NCBI RefSeq assembly: GCF_000247695.1
Contig: NW_004624795.1
Span: 6,970,899-7,034,898, forward strand
Source of the DNA: Heterocephalus glaber
Lineage: Eukaryota; Chordata; Mammalia; Rodentia; Bathyergidae
Direction: 5' to 3'
DNA length: 64,000 bases
In this document: positions 42,419 through 53,640 of the stretch, one piece after another
Numbering within the stretch: the stretch's first letter is position 1
Layout: the number at the start of each line of letters is the position of its first letter
Program-made: the position numbers and the translations under genes
The notes under the pieces: generated by a model
What the model saw: only the letters and a program-made list of their open reading frames with translations
Told to the model about the DNA's origin: nothing
Databases searched by the model: none

Positions 42419-42513
42419 GGCCGGGGATTTAGGTCAGTGGTTCTGCTGCCTGCCTCGCAAGTGCAAGGTCCCGAGTTTGATCCCCGGTACCAACAAAACA
42501 AATGAACAAACAA
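42419..42513 (+). repeat. ID SINE
   Basis: GGCCGGGGATTTAGGTCAG to CCGGTACC and an AACAAA-rich tail; flanked by AAACAACTTCTGG and AAACAACATCTGG. Confidence 0.93.
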
Positions 42514-42529
42514 AAACAACATCTGGACA

Positions 42530-43175
42530 TTTTCACAGTAGCAAAGAATCCTCTTGGGATGTTCTGAGACTCCACTTGGATTTCATGCTCATCTCCCAGG
42601 TTCTCGGGCCTCCTCCTTTCTTCCTGGACCTTAGCACTCATTTTTTCTTTCCATGGTGAGGAGGAAAGCTCCTTCCCCTGCACACAACCTGTGAAACACT
42701 GAGCTTGGAGAGGATGCTCTGACCTGTGAGGCTTGTGACTGCCAGACCCTGAGGTGCCTGGGAGAGGGGGACGAGTGGGTGGCAGCTCTAGGAAAGATGA
42801 GACAGGTATAATTGCCACTGACATTTGCTGCCGCTGTAAATCCCTCAAAGAGATCCATGTCTCTAATGTGATGTCTTCGCAGGGTGATGGAATCCAGCTT
42901 GGTGAATCAACTGTGGCTTTGTTAGTTTCTCCCTGATATTAATAGTAGCTGATACCCAGCCCTCCAGGTGCCAGCTGAGGCTACCTGCACTGGGAGGAAA
43001 GGGGTCAAGCTGGGAGGGCTCATGTCGTAAGGGACAGGGCTGGCTTTCCTCCTGCCTGGAACAAATCCATGCTTATGCTTCCTGCTTAATTAGTTGCTTC
43101 AGGAAAGATTGAATATGAAAGAAAGAAATAAACAAAAAGTACAGGTAGTAAGGCAATTAGAAAGTAAGGGAAATG
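42530..43175. other. unassigned intergenic sequence
   Basis: Overlapping frames up to 139 codons on the minus strand run through the ID at 42419 and are shadows. No gene supported. Confidence 0.35.
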
Positions 43176-43179
43176 CTTG

Positions 43180-43292
43180 TTTTCTTTTTAAGACAGTCTG
43201 GCTATGTAATTCAAGCTGGCCTTGACTCATGGCAGTCCTCCTGCCTCAGCCTTCCAAATGCTGGAATTACAGGTGGGCACCAGCATGCCCAG
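43180..43292 (-). repeat. B1 SINE
   Basis: CTTTTTAAGACAGTCTGGC to GGGCACCAGCATGCCCAG. Confidence 0.85.
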
Positions 43293-43374
43293 AGAGGAAA
43301 TGAAGAGTGCTGGGATTTATGGAGAACTTGAATCCTTCCTGAACTCAAACATTTTGGACTCTTTCCAGTTTTTG

Positions 43375-43500
43375 TCTACTCTATACATACCACCTCATTT
43401 AATCCTTACCATGGCCCTCTGATTACCTTCATTTTAGGGAGAAAAAACAGAGACCCAGGAAAGTTAAGAATTTTGCCTGGCTGTCCAGGTTAAGATAAAT
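43375..43500 (-). repeat. MIR
   Basis: CCTCATTTAATCCTTACCAT, CTTCATTTTAGGGAGAAAA and AGGAAAGTTAAGAATTTTGC in the reversed MIR/MIRb order. Confidence 0.6.
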
Positions 43501-43507
43501 GAGAAGG

Positions 43508-43602
43508 GGCTGGGGATTTAGCTCAGTGGTTCTACTGCCTGCCTCGCAAGCAAAAGGTCCCAAGTTCTATCCCCAGTACCAAAAAAAAAAAAAAGGAAAA
43601 AA
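43508..43602 (+). repeat. ID SINE with 16-bp TSD
   Basis: GGCTGGGGATTTAGCTCAG to CCAGTACC and an A-rich tail; AAGATAAATGAGAAGG at 43492-43507 and 43603-43618. Confidence 0.95.
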
Positions 43603-43710
43603 AAGATAAATGAGAAGGCAAAGCTTATGCTCTGTTTCAACACATTTCAATCATTTGATTCAAAATCAGGGGTCAGTGAACTATGAACTTCCAGACTAAA
43701 TCCACATGCT

Positions 43711-43817
43711 TGGGCTGGGGATTTAGCTCAGTGGCACCATGCTTGCCTCAAAAGCATAAGGTCCTGAGTCTGATCCCTGGTACCTCAAAAAAAACAACCA
43801 AAAAACCCCCCAAAACA
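43711..43817 (+). repeat. ID SINE
   Basis: TGGGCTGGGGATTTAGCTC to GGTACC and AACCAAAAAACCCC tail; flanked by CCACATGCT on both sides. Carries the GCACCATGCTTGCC anticodon-region variant. Confidence 0.92.
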
Positions 43818-43857
43818 CCACATGCTGGCTGTTTCTTTATGGCTTGCAGTCTTAGTT

Positions 43858-44335
43858 ACTTTCTTGTTGCTGAGACACAATACTCACAAATTAACATGAG
43901 AGACATTTATTTTGTTATTTATTTTAATTTTATTTTATTTCCAGTACCAGGGATTGAACTCAGGGCCTTGTGCTTGCAAGGCAGGTGCTGTGCTACTGAG
44001 CTAAATCCCCAGCCCGAGATGTTTATTTTGGCTCACAGCTAGTAGATGTTTCAGGCCATAGTCCATTGGCTCCAAGACAGGAGGGTATAGAGGGGCCTGG
44101 TGGAGGAGAGTTGCTCATGGCATGGTGGACAAGAAGCAGAGAGCAAAGGAAGCAGCCAGGGAGGGAGATAAGGCCTTCCAGGCCACTCCCCAGTGCCCAC
44201 CTCTTCTGACCAGACCCGGGCTTCTAACAAGTCAGCTCTAAGCCCCTGTGATCCAGTCACTTTCCAAAAGCCCTGTCTGTGAGCACAGGAGGATCTTGGG
44301 TGAGATCTGGATAACAGCCATAGCATTTGCCATTT
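43858..44335 (-). mobile_element. LTR-like element interrupted by an ID SINE
   Basis: TTAGTTACTTTCTTGTTGCT with GAGACATTTATTTTG, then after the ID SINE GATGTTTATTTTGGCTCACA, and a long tail with GGCCACTCC and CCAGTCACTTTCCAAAAG. Resembles antisense MaLR-type LTR ends; exact family unknown. Confidence 0.4.
43916..44015 (-). repeat. ID SINE in an LTR-like element
   Basis: ATTTT-rich tail, CCAGTACCAGGGATTGAACT to CCCCAGCCC; flanked by GAGACATTTATTTTG and GAGATGTTTATTTTG. Confidence 0.93.
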
Positions 44336-44339
44336 AAGA

Positions 44340-45940
44340 ATGGTTTTTCCTGATACGGAGGGGATATGGGACTCACTCTGGCCAGGGTTCGAAGCAGTCA
44401 GAACTGTTCGCTGTGGTTGTAGAATTCACAGTGGACCCAAAAGCCCAGGTGGGGCTTGTTAAGAGAGGTTGTGGAACTGGGAAGGGGTGAGGCCAGTGTT
44501 CCCTTTGTGTTGGTTGTGGTGTCGGGCACTGTGCTGGGCACACAGTGGGAGTGTGCTCAAAGAATGGCACCACGAACTGTCCACAGACTCAAAGCCAGGA
44601 GTCAACCTTGGTAGCTGCTGTTTTCTCCCTGGGGTCACTTGAGTATCAGTGCAAGGCCTGGAGGAGTTCTGATCTCTGTCCTTTCTTCTCCACCCTGTAT
44701 CCACTGCCGAGAACAAGGCAGGGTCTCCCTTCTCCTGCAGTGTGGAGACTGCCTCCCATCTGCTCTCCGTGCTTTCCCTGCAGGGTGCGCTTCCTGCGTT
44801 GCACCACTCCAGCTGTCTGCAGGGACCTTTTCAGAATGCCTCCCATCACGTTCCCGAGCCCTTACTTCCTCCCCATTCTTTAGACTTCACCTCAAAGATT
44901 GCTTTCTTCAATCAGGTCAGACCCTTCTGTTATTCTGTTATCTCTCAAAGCATTGTGTACTATTCCATCCAAGCTCTTACTGTGGTTTTTAATTACACAT
45001 TTATTGCATGCAATTAATAGATTAATTTCCTTCTCTTCCCTAAATTCTAAATTCCTCAAAGAGAAGAACAAAGTGTCTATTTTTGCTCCTCTATGACTGT
45101 GTTTCCCAAGCAACCAAGACAGTCTATAACTTGGTAGCTTCTAAATGAACAAATCAATCAATCAATCAATCTATTTTAGTGAATGAAGGGCTTAATGCAT
45201 ACATGGTTGGATGATGTGATGGGGAGCAATGACTTAGCATGGATCTCTTGCCTCCTACAAGACACTCGTTTTTGAAACACTCAACTTAAAAAACAGATTT
45301 CGTTATTCTCAGATGCTTCCCTAAAATGGATGTAGTAAACAAAAACTGGGAATCACATAATGTAATCTTACAAAAAAAAATTAGTTCCTGTCTAGGCAAA
45401 AAGCCAGAAATGATACTGTAGCATTTGTGGGTCTTTTAGAATGAAGAGGAGGGGAGGGGAGGGGAGAATGTGTGCAGGGTGGGTCCGCAGGATCGAATGG
45501 GAGCTTCTTTGGGCCACTTGGTGCTTGAGTGATTTTGGCTTTGGACCGAAGGTACCTGCTTCCCCTGCTTTCTCTGGAAACTTCTGTCTCCACCTGCGTA
45601 TCTCCAGAGTGGAGGGCAGTTGAGTTGACCTCATGTTGCAGATGGGATCAATAAACTAAGCAAGCACAGTAACTAGGCCAGAGGCAACTCTCTCTGTTCT
45701 CTCCTTAACCCAAACCCTTCATCATGGAGCGCATACATCCTGTGCCAGGCTGCACTTTCCTTAGCTGTCACCGCAAGTCCATCCTTACCTCCTTATTCCC
45801 CACCTCCTCTGTGTGCTGGTGCCCAGCAACCAGTGTAGCTTCTATCCCTGCTTTTGCACGTGTGAGTCACTGGCTCTGTGGAGGGGAGAGCTGGGCTGGG
45901 GGAGAGGAGAGGGCGATGTCCGTGGGTGTTGGTGGTGTGG
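44340..45940. other. unassigned intergenic sequence
   Basis: Short overlapping frames on all frames, none gene-like. A small (AATC)n run occurs at 45148-45172 and a GGGGA repeat at 45450-45465. Confidence 0.35.
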
Positions 45941-45944
45941 TAGA

Positions 45945-46130
45945 CAGAATCCAGGCTTTGAAGTCTGACATATCTTGGTTCAAATCATGACTGATCTTGT
46001 AGCAGTTTATGAAACCTTTGTAGCTATTGCTCTTTTCCTGTGAACCGCTGCAGAAAGATCTCTCTTGCAGAATTGCTGTAAAGACTGATAGGTATGCTGT
46101 GTGTGCACCTGGAACCCATTAACATTTGCT
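45945..46130 (+). repeat. MIR
   Basis: TTGAAGTCTGACATATCTTG, GGTTCAAATCATGACTG and GAATTGCTGTAAAGACTGAT. Confidence 0.6.
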
Positions 46131-46194
46131 CCTTTTCCCTTTCCTGCCTCTTCTTGAGCAATAGCGTGATACAGAGGGTGGGCGTGTATTTTGC

Positions 46195-46400
46195 TACCTG
46201 ACTGACCTGTGTGAGATCTAAGCTTGGCCACAGACTAGCTGTGTGCTCTTGGACAAGATGCTTAACCTCTCAGAGCCTCCCTTTCCTCACTGTAAACTGG
46301 GGCTAGCAGCAGGCAGAGGGTCCACCTAGCAAGTTGAGCACCCTGCAAGACAACGTATGCTCAGTGCCTTTTGCAGAGTGGGCGTGAATTCATTGCATGC
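46195..46400 (+). repeat. MIR
   Basis: ACTAGCTGTGTGCTCTTGGA, AACCTCTCAGAGCCTCCC and CCTCACTGTAAACTGGGGC are well preserved. Confidence 0.8.
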
Positions 46401-46494
46401 AGATTTCCTCTTCTGTGTTCCTTTGTGGGCTGATGGAGTGATTCATAGTTATTTGCCTATCTAGGAGTGACTGAGTTTTACAAAATATGAGCAT

Positions 46495-46497
<3 letters not shown>

Positions 46498-46528
<31 letters not shown>
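46498..46528. repeat. (CT)n microsatellite
   Basis: About 15 uninterrupted CT units. Confidence 0.95.
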
Positions 46529-46531
<3 letters not shown>

Positions 46532-46559
46532 AGGACATGTGAGCTCAGGAGTAGCCCAG

Positions 46560-47020
46560 TAGAATATTAACTAAGCCATCTGCTTTCATAGCCCGCCTGA
46601 ATAAAGGGCTGTTTGTGGCTCATGCCCGCGTTGGTATGCTGACCGTGTGCCCAAACCCCACCTTGCACAAACAGACCTCCGCCACACAGCCTCCAAGGCA
46701 TCCTACTTGAGGAAGTGAAGTTCCTGTCCCGTAATTTATAAAAACGGCCACTTAAAGGAAACCAAAATCTCACATCCCGAGCTCCCCCTGACGGTGTTTT
46801 TGTTTTGTTCCGTTTTACATTTGTCCACAGATGGGGGAAAACGTTCCCTGTTAGAGTCATTCTTAGCAGCGCGGAAGCATGGACAGGCCTGAGCACTCTG
46901 TGTGCAGAAGAGACAGTGACTTCCGCTACTGCCTGTTCTCTGGAAGCTCCTTCTGCACCCATGTGCACCCTCTTCCAGGCAGAGAGAGGAGAAGGTTTGC
47001 ACCAGACTTCTGCCTGCCTC
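46560..47020. other. unassigned sequence with a 164-codon antisense frame
   Basis: A minus-strand frame covers 46567-47061 but overlaps the neighbouring MIR and other frames; no domain or context supports it. Confidence 0.4.
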
Positions 47021-47029
47021 AGTCTGCAT

Positions 47030-47265
47030 AGAAAAAAACTGAGCTTTGGAGTCAGACCCATCTGGGTTTTAAGTCTGCCACTGCCATTTGCTTACCTTGA
47101 GCAAACACCTTCATCTTTTTGAAACTCAGTTTCTTCATTGGTAAAATGGAGACAGGGAACAGAACCACCACCCCAGGAGTTTGCTAGGATTCAGTGCTTT
47201 GTGCTGGTTCAGCACCTGCACTTGGACAGAGGCATCCAGCCCTGGGCAATGTTCCTCCCTCCTTC
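47030..47265 (+). repeat. MIR
   Basis: TTTGGAGTCAGACCCATCTG, TGAAACTCAGTTTCTTCATT and GGTAAAATGGAGACAGG. Confidence 0.8.
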
Positions 47266-47699
47266 CTGTCCTTGTGTCAGAGATAAGTTAAGTAGATGTG
47301 ACAGTGCTAAGCTCCCTCACACGGGGAGTGGCTCTGATGGCCACCCAGCCTGAGCACAGCAAGTCTCTAGGTCACCGTGGGCAGCGCTTTAAGGGCCTTG
47401 GGGTCTGTCCACCCAAGCAAAGCAAGGCAAGAAAAGTGGCGGTTGCAGATACCCTGGGACTAGGTTTGGGGGTGCTCCTGCACCTCCCCTACTGCCCGTC
47501 CTCACCCTGGCAGGGGCAGCCCCCAGGCACCGAGGGCCTCCAGGTGCGGGCCAGCTGCCTTCCACCCTGCTGAGGCCTAAGCAGAGCCTAGGGACCAGTC
47601 ACAGGAGGTTGCTTCTGGCTGTTTCTTCTCCACCCTCTCCTGACTCTCGGTCACCCTCTTCCCAGGTCACTTGGTCTGCCCTTCCCAGTTCAGGGCCCG

Positions 47700-47830
47700 T
47701 TAGTGGGAAAAGCACAGGTCTTCAAGTCAGACCACAGAGTTAGGTTGTTCATATGTGGCTGCTGACAATTATGCACGCTGAGACTGTTTCCTCACCTGTA
47801 AAACAAGGAGTTATGCCTGCCTGTCTAAAC
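47700..47830 (+). repeat. MIR
   Basis: TCTTCAAGTCAGACCACAGA, TGTTTCCTCACCTGTAAAAC. Confidence 0.65.
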
Positions 47831-47923
47831 ATTTCCAAAATGTGTTCTTCAGAGTCCTGATTTGCTGAAGTGGCCCAGGTGCTGCAGGAGCAGTTTGGTG
47901 GTCAGGGCAGCATTGGGTCAGGC

Positions 47924-47929
<6 letters not shown>

Positions 47930-47965
<36 letters not shown>

Positions 47966-48065
47966 NNNNNNNNNNNNNNNNNNNNNNNNNNNNNNNNNNN
48001 NNNNNNNNNNNNNNNNNNNNNNNNNNNNNNNNNNNNNNNNNNNNNNNNNNNNNNNNNNNNNNNNN

Positions 48066-48117
<52 letters not shown>
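47930..48117. repeat. (GA)n microsatellite containing an assembly gap
   Basis: GA units on both sides of the N-run. The frames reading through it as Arg-Glu or Ser-Leu repeats are artefacts. Confidence 0.95.
47966..48065. other. assembly gap, exactly 100 N
   Basis: A round 100 N is a placeholder of unknown true length; the repeat flanks explain why assembly failed. Confidence 0.98.
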
Positions 48118-48119
<2 letters not shown>

Positions 48120-48499
48120 TTTTTTTACTGAAGGACTTTGCTTCTTGCAATGTTAATTTCATGATTTCTATAGATCTGGACTCCAGGAGTGCAGAGCTGG
48201 TCCTCACTTCAGTGTCTCTCACAAGGCTTCATTCAGTGCAGGTGTTGGCCAGGTTAGCGGGTTCAGTACCCCGTGGGCTGCTGGCTGGAGAGTCCTCTTT
48301 ATTTCCTGCTGCATGGGCCTCCCCAACACAGCCTGCTCCATCGAAGCCAGCAAGAGAGTCTGCTGGCCAGGTGGAAGTCACAATCTAATGCAGCCTTTGT
48401 CACATTTACTGGTTAGAAGCAGTCACCAAGCCACCCACACTCCAGGGCAGAGACCACACAGGGTGTAGACATCAGCAGGAGAGGTCATCTGGGGGCTGC

Positions 48500-48665
48500 C
48501 TGCCAGTCTGCCTGTCACACTTGTGTGTGACCTGGGGCCATAGCTTCATTCCTCTCAGTTGTAACAATGGGGTGATGATCTCTTCTTTATAAAGCTACCC
48601 TGATTCAATCAACATATGTACAACAGTGTAGTGCAAGTAATAGGTCCTGTGTCAATATTTACTTC
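48500..48665 (+). repeat. MIR
   Basis: GTGTGTGACCTGGGGCCATA, CATTCCTCTCAGTTGTAAC and AATGGGGTGATGATCTC. Confidence 0.65.
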
Positions 48666-48669
48666 TCTT

Positions 48670-51150
48670 ATTCCCCAGGCTGAATCTGGCACACAGGGAA
48701 AGCCCAGCAAACACGGGTGGAATGAATGAAGCCAGGAGTGGACGTGAATTACAGGCACCTGCTTTGGGGGAGGCTGCCTTACTAGGCAGGCTGAAGGGTC
48801 AGAGGAGGGGAGCCCTGTGCATCACCTGGTATTGTGCCAGCACATGCTGGGCCCCAGTCATTGTCACGCCCCCCTCCCAAGTCCCAGTTTGCAAGTCCAG
48901 ACTGAGATTTAAAGCCACGGAGAGGTCAGAGCCAGTTTCTCCCTCTGTTCACTTCCTCTCCCTCCCTCCCTCCTTCCCTCTCTTCTCCGCCAAGAGTAAT
49001 TTTCTCGGTACAGTGGCTGGTATGGAGCCGTGAGCAGTTAAATGCTTCACAGCGGCTCTGGATGAGGCTGGTGATGGCAATTAAATGCACATTAGGGGCC
49101 TGAGCGACCACGGAAATGAGATGAATGGGGGAGGGGGAGAGAATAAAGCTCTAAAGAAGTGGGAAAAAAGACCCAGAAAGGACCACTTGGAAGAGCAATG
49201 CTATTTTTTCTCTATGTATCTAAGACTTTTGAGGTGTATTAGTAATCATTCTTAAAATCCCTGGTTCTTGTTATTTCTTCCAACTTTACTGCTCTTAGTC
49301 ACTATATTCAGAGCAGATAGTCTTTCTCAGTCTTCTCCTCTTTGAGTCATTGCCTGGCATCAACTTTGAAGCAAATTAAAATTGATTGGCTTTTCGACTT
49401 TCATGATGCCTCTCAAGTCAATGGAAACAACTGGCACCCCCCTGGTGCTCCGCATTTGCGAAGTGTTTTTACATACGTTTGTGACAACCTAGTGGAGTGG
49501 GTGTTTCTTTTTTTTTTTCATTTTAGGGTGCATAGCTTCCCCAGGTGGCTAAAGTGAAGTGACCTCAAACAGAATCAGCATCAAGACCTCATGAGAGCGT
49601 CCAGGTCCAAGCTCAGGCATGCCCCCCGCCCCGGCTCCTCCTTAGCTGGTGGACACCATTCATGACGCCCCGATTCATAAACTGTGGGAGTTTGACTCAG
49701 GCTGTGATATACTGACATCATCTGTTGGTTGCCCCCGGAGAAAGAGTGAATGTTTTTACTTTTGGGAAAAGGTTCTCCAGCTCTTCCTGCTGGGCCCTCT
49801 TGGTGTTGGCTGTCCTCCAGGGAGCAGGCTGGACACACGGCTTTGATGCCGGCCCCAGGGCAGCACGGTGAGGGACCAGCCCACTCCTGCTCTCCCAGTG
49901 GGCACAGCAGGATCAACAGCCACGACTTCTGCATATGCTTCCTTCTGCTCTCTGGGAAAGGCCAGTCTTGAGCAGTTTTCTCTTGGAGATGTGCTGGCTC
50001 TGGTGACCCGGTGGGACTTGTCTCCCAGGTTCTTACTGCTTTTGTCCTGGGGTGAATTTCCCCCCTACTTCCTGGCTTCTGGAGGCATTTGGCAATGTCT
50101 GCAGACAGTTTTGGTTGTCATGACTGGAAGCGGGGGAGGCCAGTTTGGGAGGTTGCTTGCCTAACTCCAAATGTCACTAAGGCTAAGGTTGAGAAACCCT
50201 GCTCAGCCTTATTTTCACTGAGGGTCTACATAGAAGGAGGGGTAATGGGGCTGTCTCTCGGGATGGGCTCAGACCACTGAATAGGCCCTTATCTCTAGGG
50301 CCCCCATTCCTCTCCCTGCCCTGCTCCCCTAGCCCTCCCCTGTCCTAATTCTGCCTTCAGCCAGTGCTGTTTGAAAGAGCAGAGGCATCTCCCCGATAGG
50401 TCCCGTGTCCAGCCTGCTCTTGACCATGGCCTGGGGCTCTGCTAGGGAATTCATGTGCAGCTGTTTGGAGAGAGTCATATTTTTGACAGCAACATAACCC
50501 GTTTTACCTTTCTAGTGATTGTTTTGGAATAAGAAGTAATCATCCAGGACTGACCAACTTGCTTCACTAAGCCCTCCTTTCTCACTCCTGGCAAATTGCT
50601 TTGAGAATTGAACAAAGCCCGGCTCAATCATGCAGGGTAGCCATTCCAGAGGATGCCGGTGAAGTAAATCTCCGCTAAGCCAGCCTGGTCATGCCACCTT
50701 CTCCTTTTTCCCAGGGATCAAATGGGGAGCATGTGGTTCATTCCGCAAGCCCTCATCTTGGGGACGGGCAGGAAACATGTAGCAATAGACTGTTGTATCA
50801 AAGAGCTTTTGCCCCTTGGGGCTATGTTGGAGTTGGTGCTGTTGAACTTAAATTTATGGAAGTCTTTCCCTGATGTATGTTTTGTGGAATGTTAAATAGA
50901 TATTGACTGGAAAAGTAGCCAAATAAGATGCAAGGACTCGTGTTCTTTACCGCAGGACTTTTCAAGGTCTTTCCACTGTTAATAAGCTGTGTGACCAGTC
51001 AGGAGGTGGATGTAGCATTCCTTGAATTTATTTTTGTAGAGGATCTCCCAGGATTAGTGATCTGCTGAAGAGGACTTTGGAATGCTGGGAAGGGAAAGAA
51101 TGAGATCGCTTCTTTTTTCTTTCCTCCCCTCTTGCTCTATCCATATGACC
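48670..51150. other. repeat-poor intergenic block
   Basis: 2.5 kb with no ID or B1 insertion and no supportable gene. Parts (49030-49160, 49330-49420, 50440-50700) look unique and are discussed as possible conserved non-coding sequence. Confidence 0.45.
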
Positions 51151-51485
51151 CAGAGCATTGTTCTGGAGAGGTCTTCTTTTCATTCATGAAATAATTGGAT
51201 GGAGAAACCACAGATTCTCTCATCTCAAGGGTTATGTGAGTGCTGCTCTCTTTCCCTGTAGGGACCTCTACTCCATCCCCTTCCCGAAGCTAACTCCTCT
51301 TTCAGGGATCAACTTGAACATCACATCCTCGAAAGAGTTTTCTGAACCTTGGCCCAGGGTATCTGGGACCACATCCCAGCTCAGGCACTGAGCACTTGCA
51401 AGAACTCAGTGGTTCATTCATTTGTCGATGTGAGATTGAGAGAGAGCTCAGACATCTATTTTTGTGTGTACCTAGTATTCCTGTT

Positions 51486-51569
51486 TTTTTTTTTTTGGTA
51501 CTGGGGATCGAACTCGGGACCTTGCACTTGCGAGGCAGGTGGCGGAACCACTGAGCTAAATCCCCAGTC
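51486..51569 (-). repeat. ID SINE
   Basis: T12, GGTACTGGGGATCGAACTCG to TCCCCAGTC; flanked by CTAGTATTCCTGTTT on both sides. Near consensus. Confidence 0.95.
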
Positions 51570-52084
51570 CTAGTATTCCTGTTTGAAGTTCGAGAAGAGG
51601 ATGATGATTGTTTGGTGCATGTAGGATGATGGGAAGCCTAGGAGTGGGGGACACAACCAGTTCATCATGAGAGCTCTCACTGGGCTGTAGCCTGGTGCTC
51701 ATGGAACTCTGTGTTGTGTGGTGTGTGTGGTCTTTGCCCCTTCCATACACTGCAGGGCATGGAGGACGAGTCAGGAGGCCAGGGTTCCAGGCTATACTTC
51801 CGGTATCCTCCCAAGGCTCAGGGGCTGTGATTGTGCAAGTGATTGGAGTGTTACACACTGATCTCTTGAGCAAATTATTCTATTTCTCCAATCTCCCCAC
51901 AAACGCTATTATAGAGACTGCTGATTCCTTGGCTGGCAATTATGCGATTGGGAGTCAAAAGGAGTGGATTGAACACCAGCTAACATCCCCATAGCACCCT
52001 CAAGCTTATGAATCAAGCCTCAGAGCTGTCCGTTTTCTCAGGATGATGCTGAACCCCAGCTTTTTTAAGTATTCTCTTATTTGT

Positions 52085-52205
52085 TCAGAAGATACTGATT
52101 GAGCCTGACCTTGAGCCAGGCTCCCTCTGTGCTGGGTGTGGGGATACAGAAATGAAGAAGAGTCCTTCCCCCCAAGGGGATCTTCAGTTTCCCCAAATCA
52201 ACCTC
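52085..52205. repeat. L2-like fragment
   Basis: GATACTGATTGAGCCTGACC and GTGTGGGGATACAGAAATGA resemble the 3' region of L2. By eye only. Confidence 0.4.
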
Positions 52206-52528
52206 TCCTCCACTGCACCTCCAGTCTGTAACCAGGTGTGATCATACTTCTCAATTCATTCACTTCGCATCACTGCAGCTGTTGCTCTAGTTCATCTGTG
52301 TCACCTCTTTCCTCAGGGGTCTACGCTCTTATTTTACGGGGGAAGAAGAATTTCAGGGGACTCTTTCTCCTCCTCTTTTCAGGTGCCACCTGGGTTGCCT
52401 AGGGGGTCCTTTTGCTCTTGCGTCTGCTCTGCAAGGTGCTGCAGTGTAACAGCTGTCCCTTCTCTCTGCCTCTTACTTGTTTCTCTTCCCTGGAGGACTG
52501 GTTTAGTTATGTTTTACTGGTGGGTAGG

Positions 52529-52894
52529 TGCTGTGGTTGAGATGCATCCCCCAAGGTCTAAGTGTTGAAGGCTTGGTCTCCAGCTCATGGCATTATTGGC
52601 AGTGGAAGAACCTTCAGGAGGTGGGGCCTAGTGGGAGGAAGTTAGGTCATTGGAGGCATGGCCTTGAAGGGGCTATTGGGATGCTGGTCCCTCTTTTTCT
52701 CTTTCTGTTTCCTAGCTTCCATGAGGAAGGTAGTGTCCTCTGCCAAGTGCTTTACTATGATGTACTGTGCTGCCACAGGCCCAAAGGCAATAAGCCAGCT
52801 GACCATGGACTGAAGCTGTGAGCCAAATAAACCTTTCCTTCTGATAAATTGAGTATCTCAGGTATTTTGTCACAGTAATGGAAAGCTGACTGCA
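52529..52894 (+). mobile_element. MaLR (MT/ORR1-like) LTR, near complete
   Basis: Opens TGCTGTGGTTGAGATGCATC, then CCCCCAAGGTCTAAGTGTTG, AGGAGGTGGGGCCTAGTGGG, and late CCAAATAAACC with AATAAA. It ends CTGACTGCA. This is the pattern of rodent ERVL-MaLR LTRs (known from memory). Sense orientation. Confidence 0.75.
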
Positions 52895-53189
52895 GGCTCC
52901 TGGTACCACAGCAGTGGAAAAGAGGGTCCATTCTATCTTTCTGTCCTCTTTGCCCCAGGACTTGAAGAACTCTGTCCTCATGCCATGCCTAAGTCGGTGT
53001 GGCATCCTCATGGTCCTTTGGGTTCTGTGGTCTAGATTTGGGGAGGGAGTAGGAAGCCTCTATTTTGGTTTCTGCCCAATCTGGATTTGCCATTCCAGCT
53101 CCACCTGGGGGATAGTTGGTGTAACACTGGCCATCAAACAATCTCATATTCTAATTCTCCTTGTGTGTTCTATTGGGTGGTCAAGTGGA

Positions 53190-53345
53190 GGGGAAGAAGT
53201 GGAGATGTTAGCATTCTGGCTCCAACCTTGCCCTAGACCTCTAAACTTAGAGTTGGGAGCATGAGGGGCTTGCTCAAGGTCATGAGGACTCATGGGACAT
53301 GTGGGACTTGAACTCTGATCTCCTGTCTTTTGCCCCAGGGCTCTT
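53190..53345 (-). repeat. MIR
   Basis: GGGGCTTGCTCAAGGTCATG, GTGGGACTTGAACTCTGATC. Confidence 0.6.
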
Positions 53346-53424
53346 CCTCCTCTTGCCTCTCTCCTCCTTGACTGGGCAGGACTCACCAGTTGGCACTCTT
53401 CTTATTGAAAGAGGGTATGGCTGT

Positions 53425-53640
53425 GTGGACACAAAGATAAAAGCATGGGTTTTGGACCCAGGGAGAAGTGGGTCTCCAAGTTTTAATCTCCCCTTACATC
53501 TCAGGTCCCTTGACTGGTTGGTAATGATACTTTCTTCATAATATTGTAACAGGCACAGGGTGAAATAACCCACAGAAAGCACACAGCACAGTGCTGGGAG
53601 TGGTTCAGTTGGTCAATAAATGTTACCTGTTTTCGTCCCA
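53425..53640 (+). repeat. MIR
   Basis: AAAGCATGGGTTTTGGACCC, GCACAGCACAGTGCTGGGAG and GTCAATAAATGTTACCTG. Confidence 0.6.

Noticed and set aside
46567..47061. 164-codon minus-strand frame
   Set aside because: Overlaps a MIR and two plus-strand frames; composition is not gene-like.
47862..48388. Arg-Glu repeat proteins across the N gap
   Set aside because: Translation of a GA microsatellite through unknown bases.
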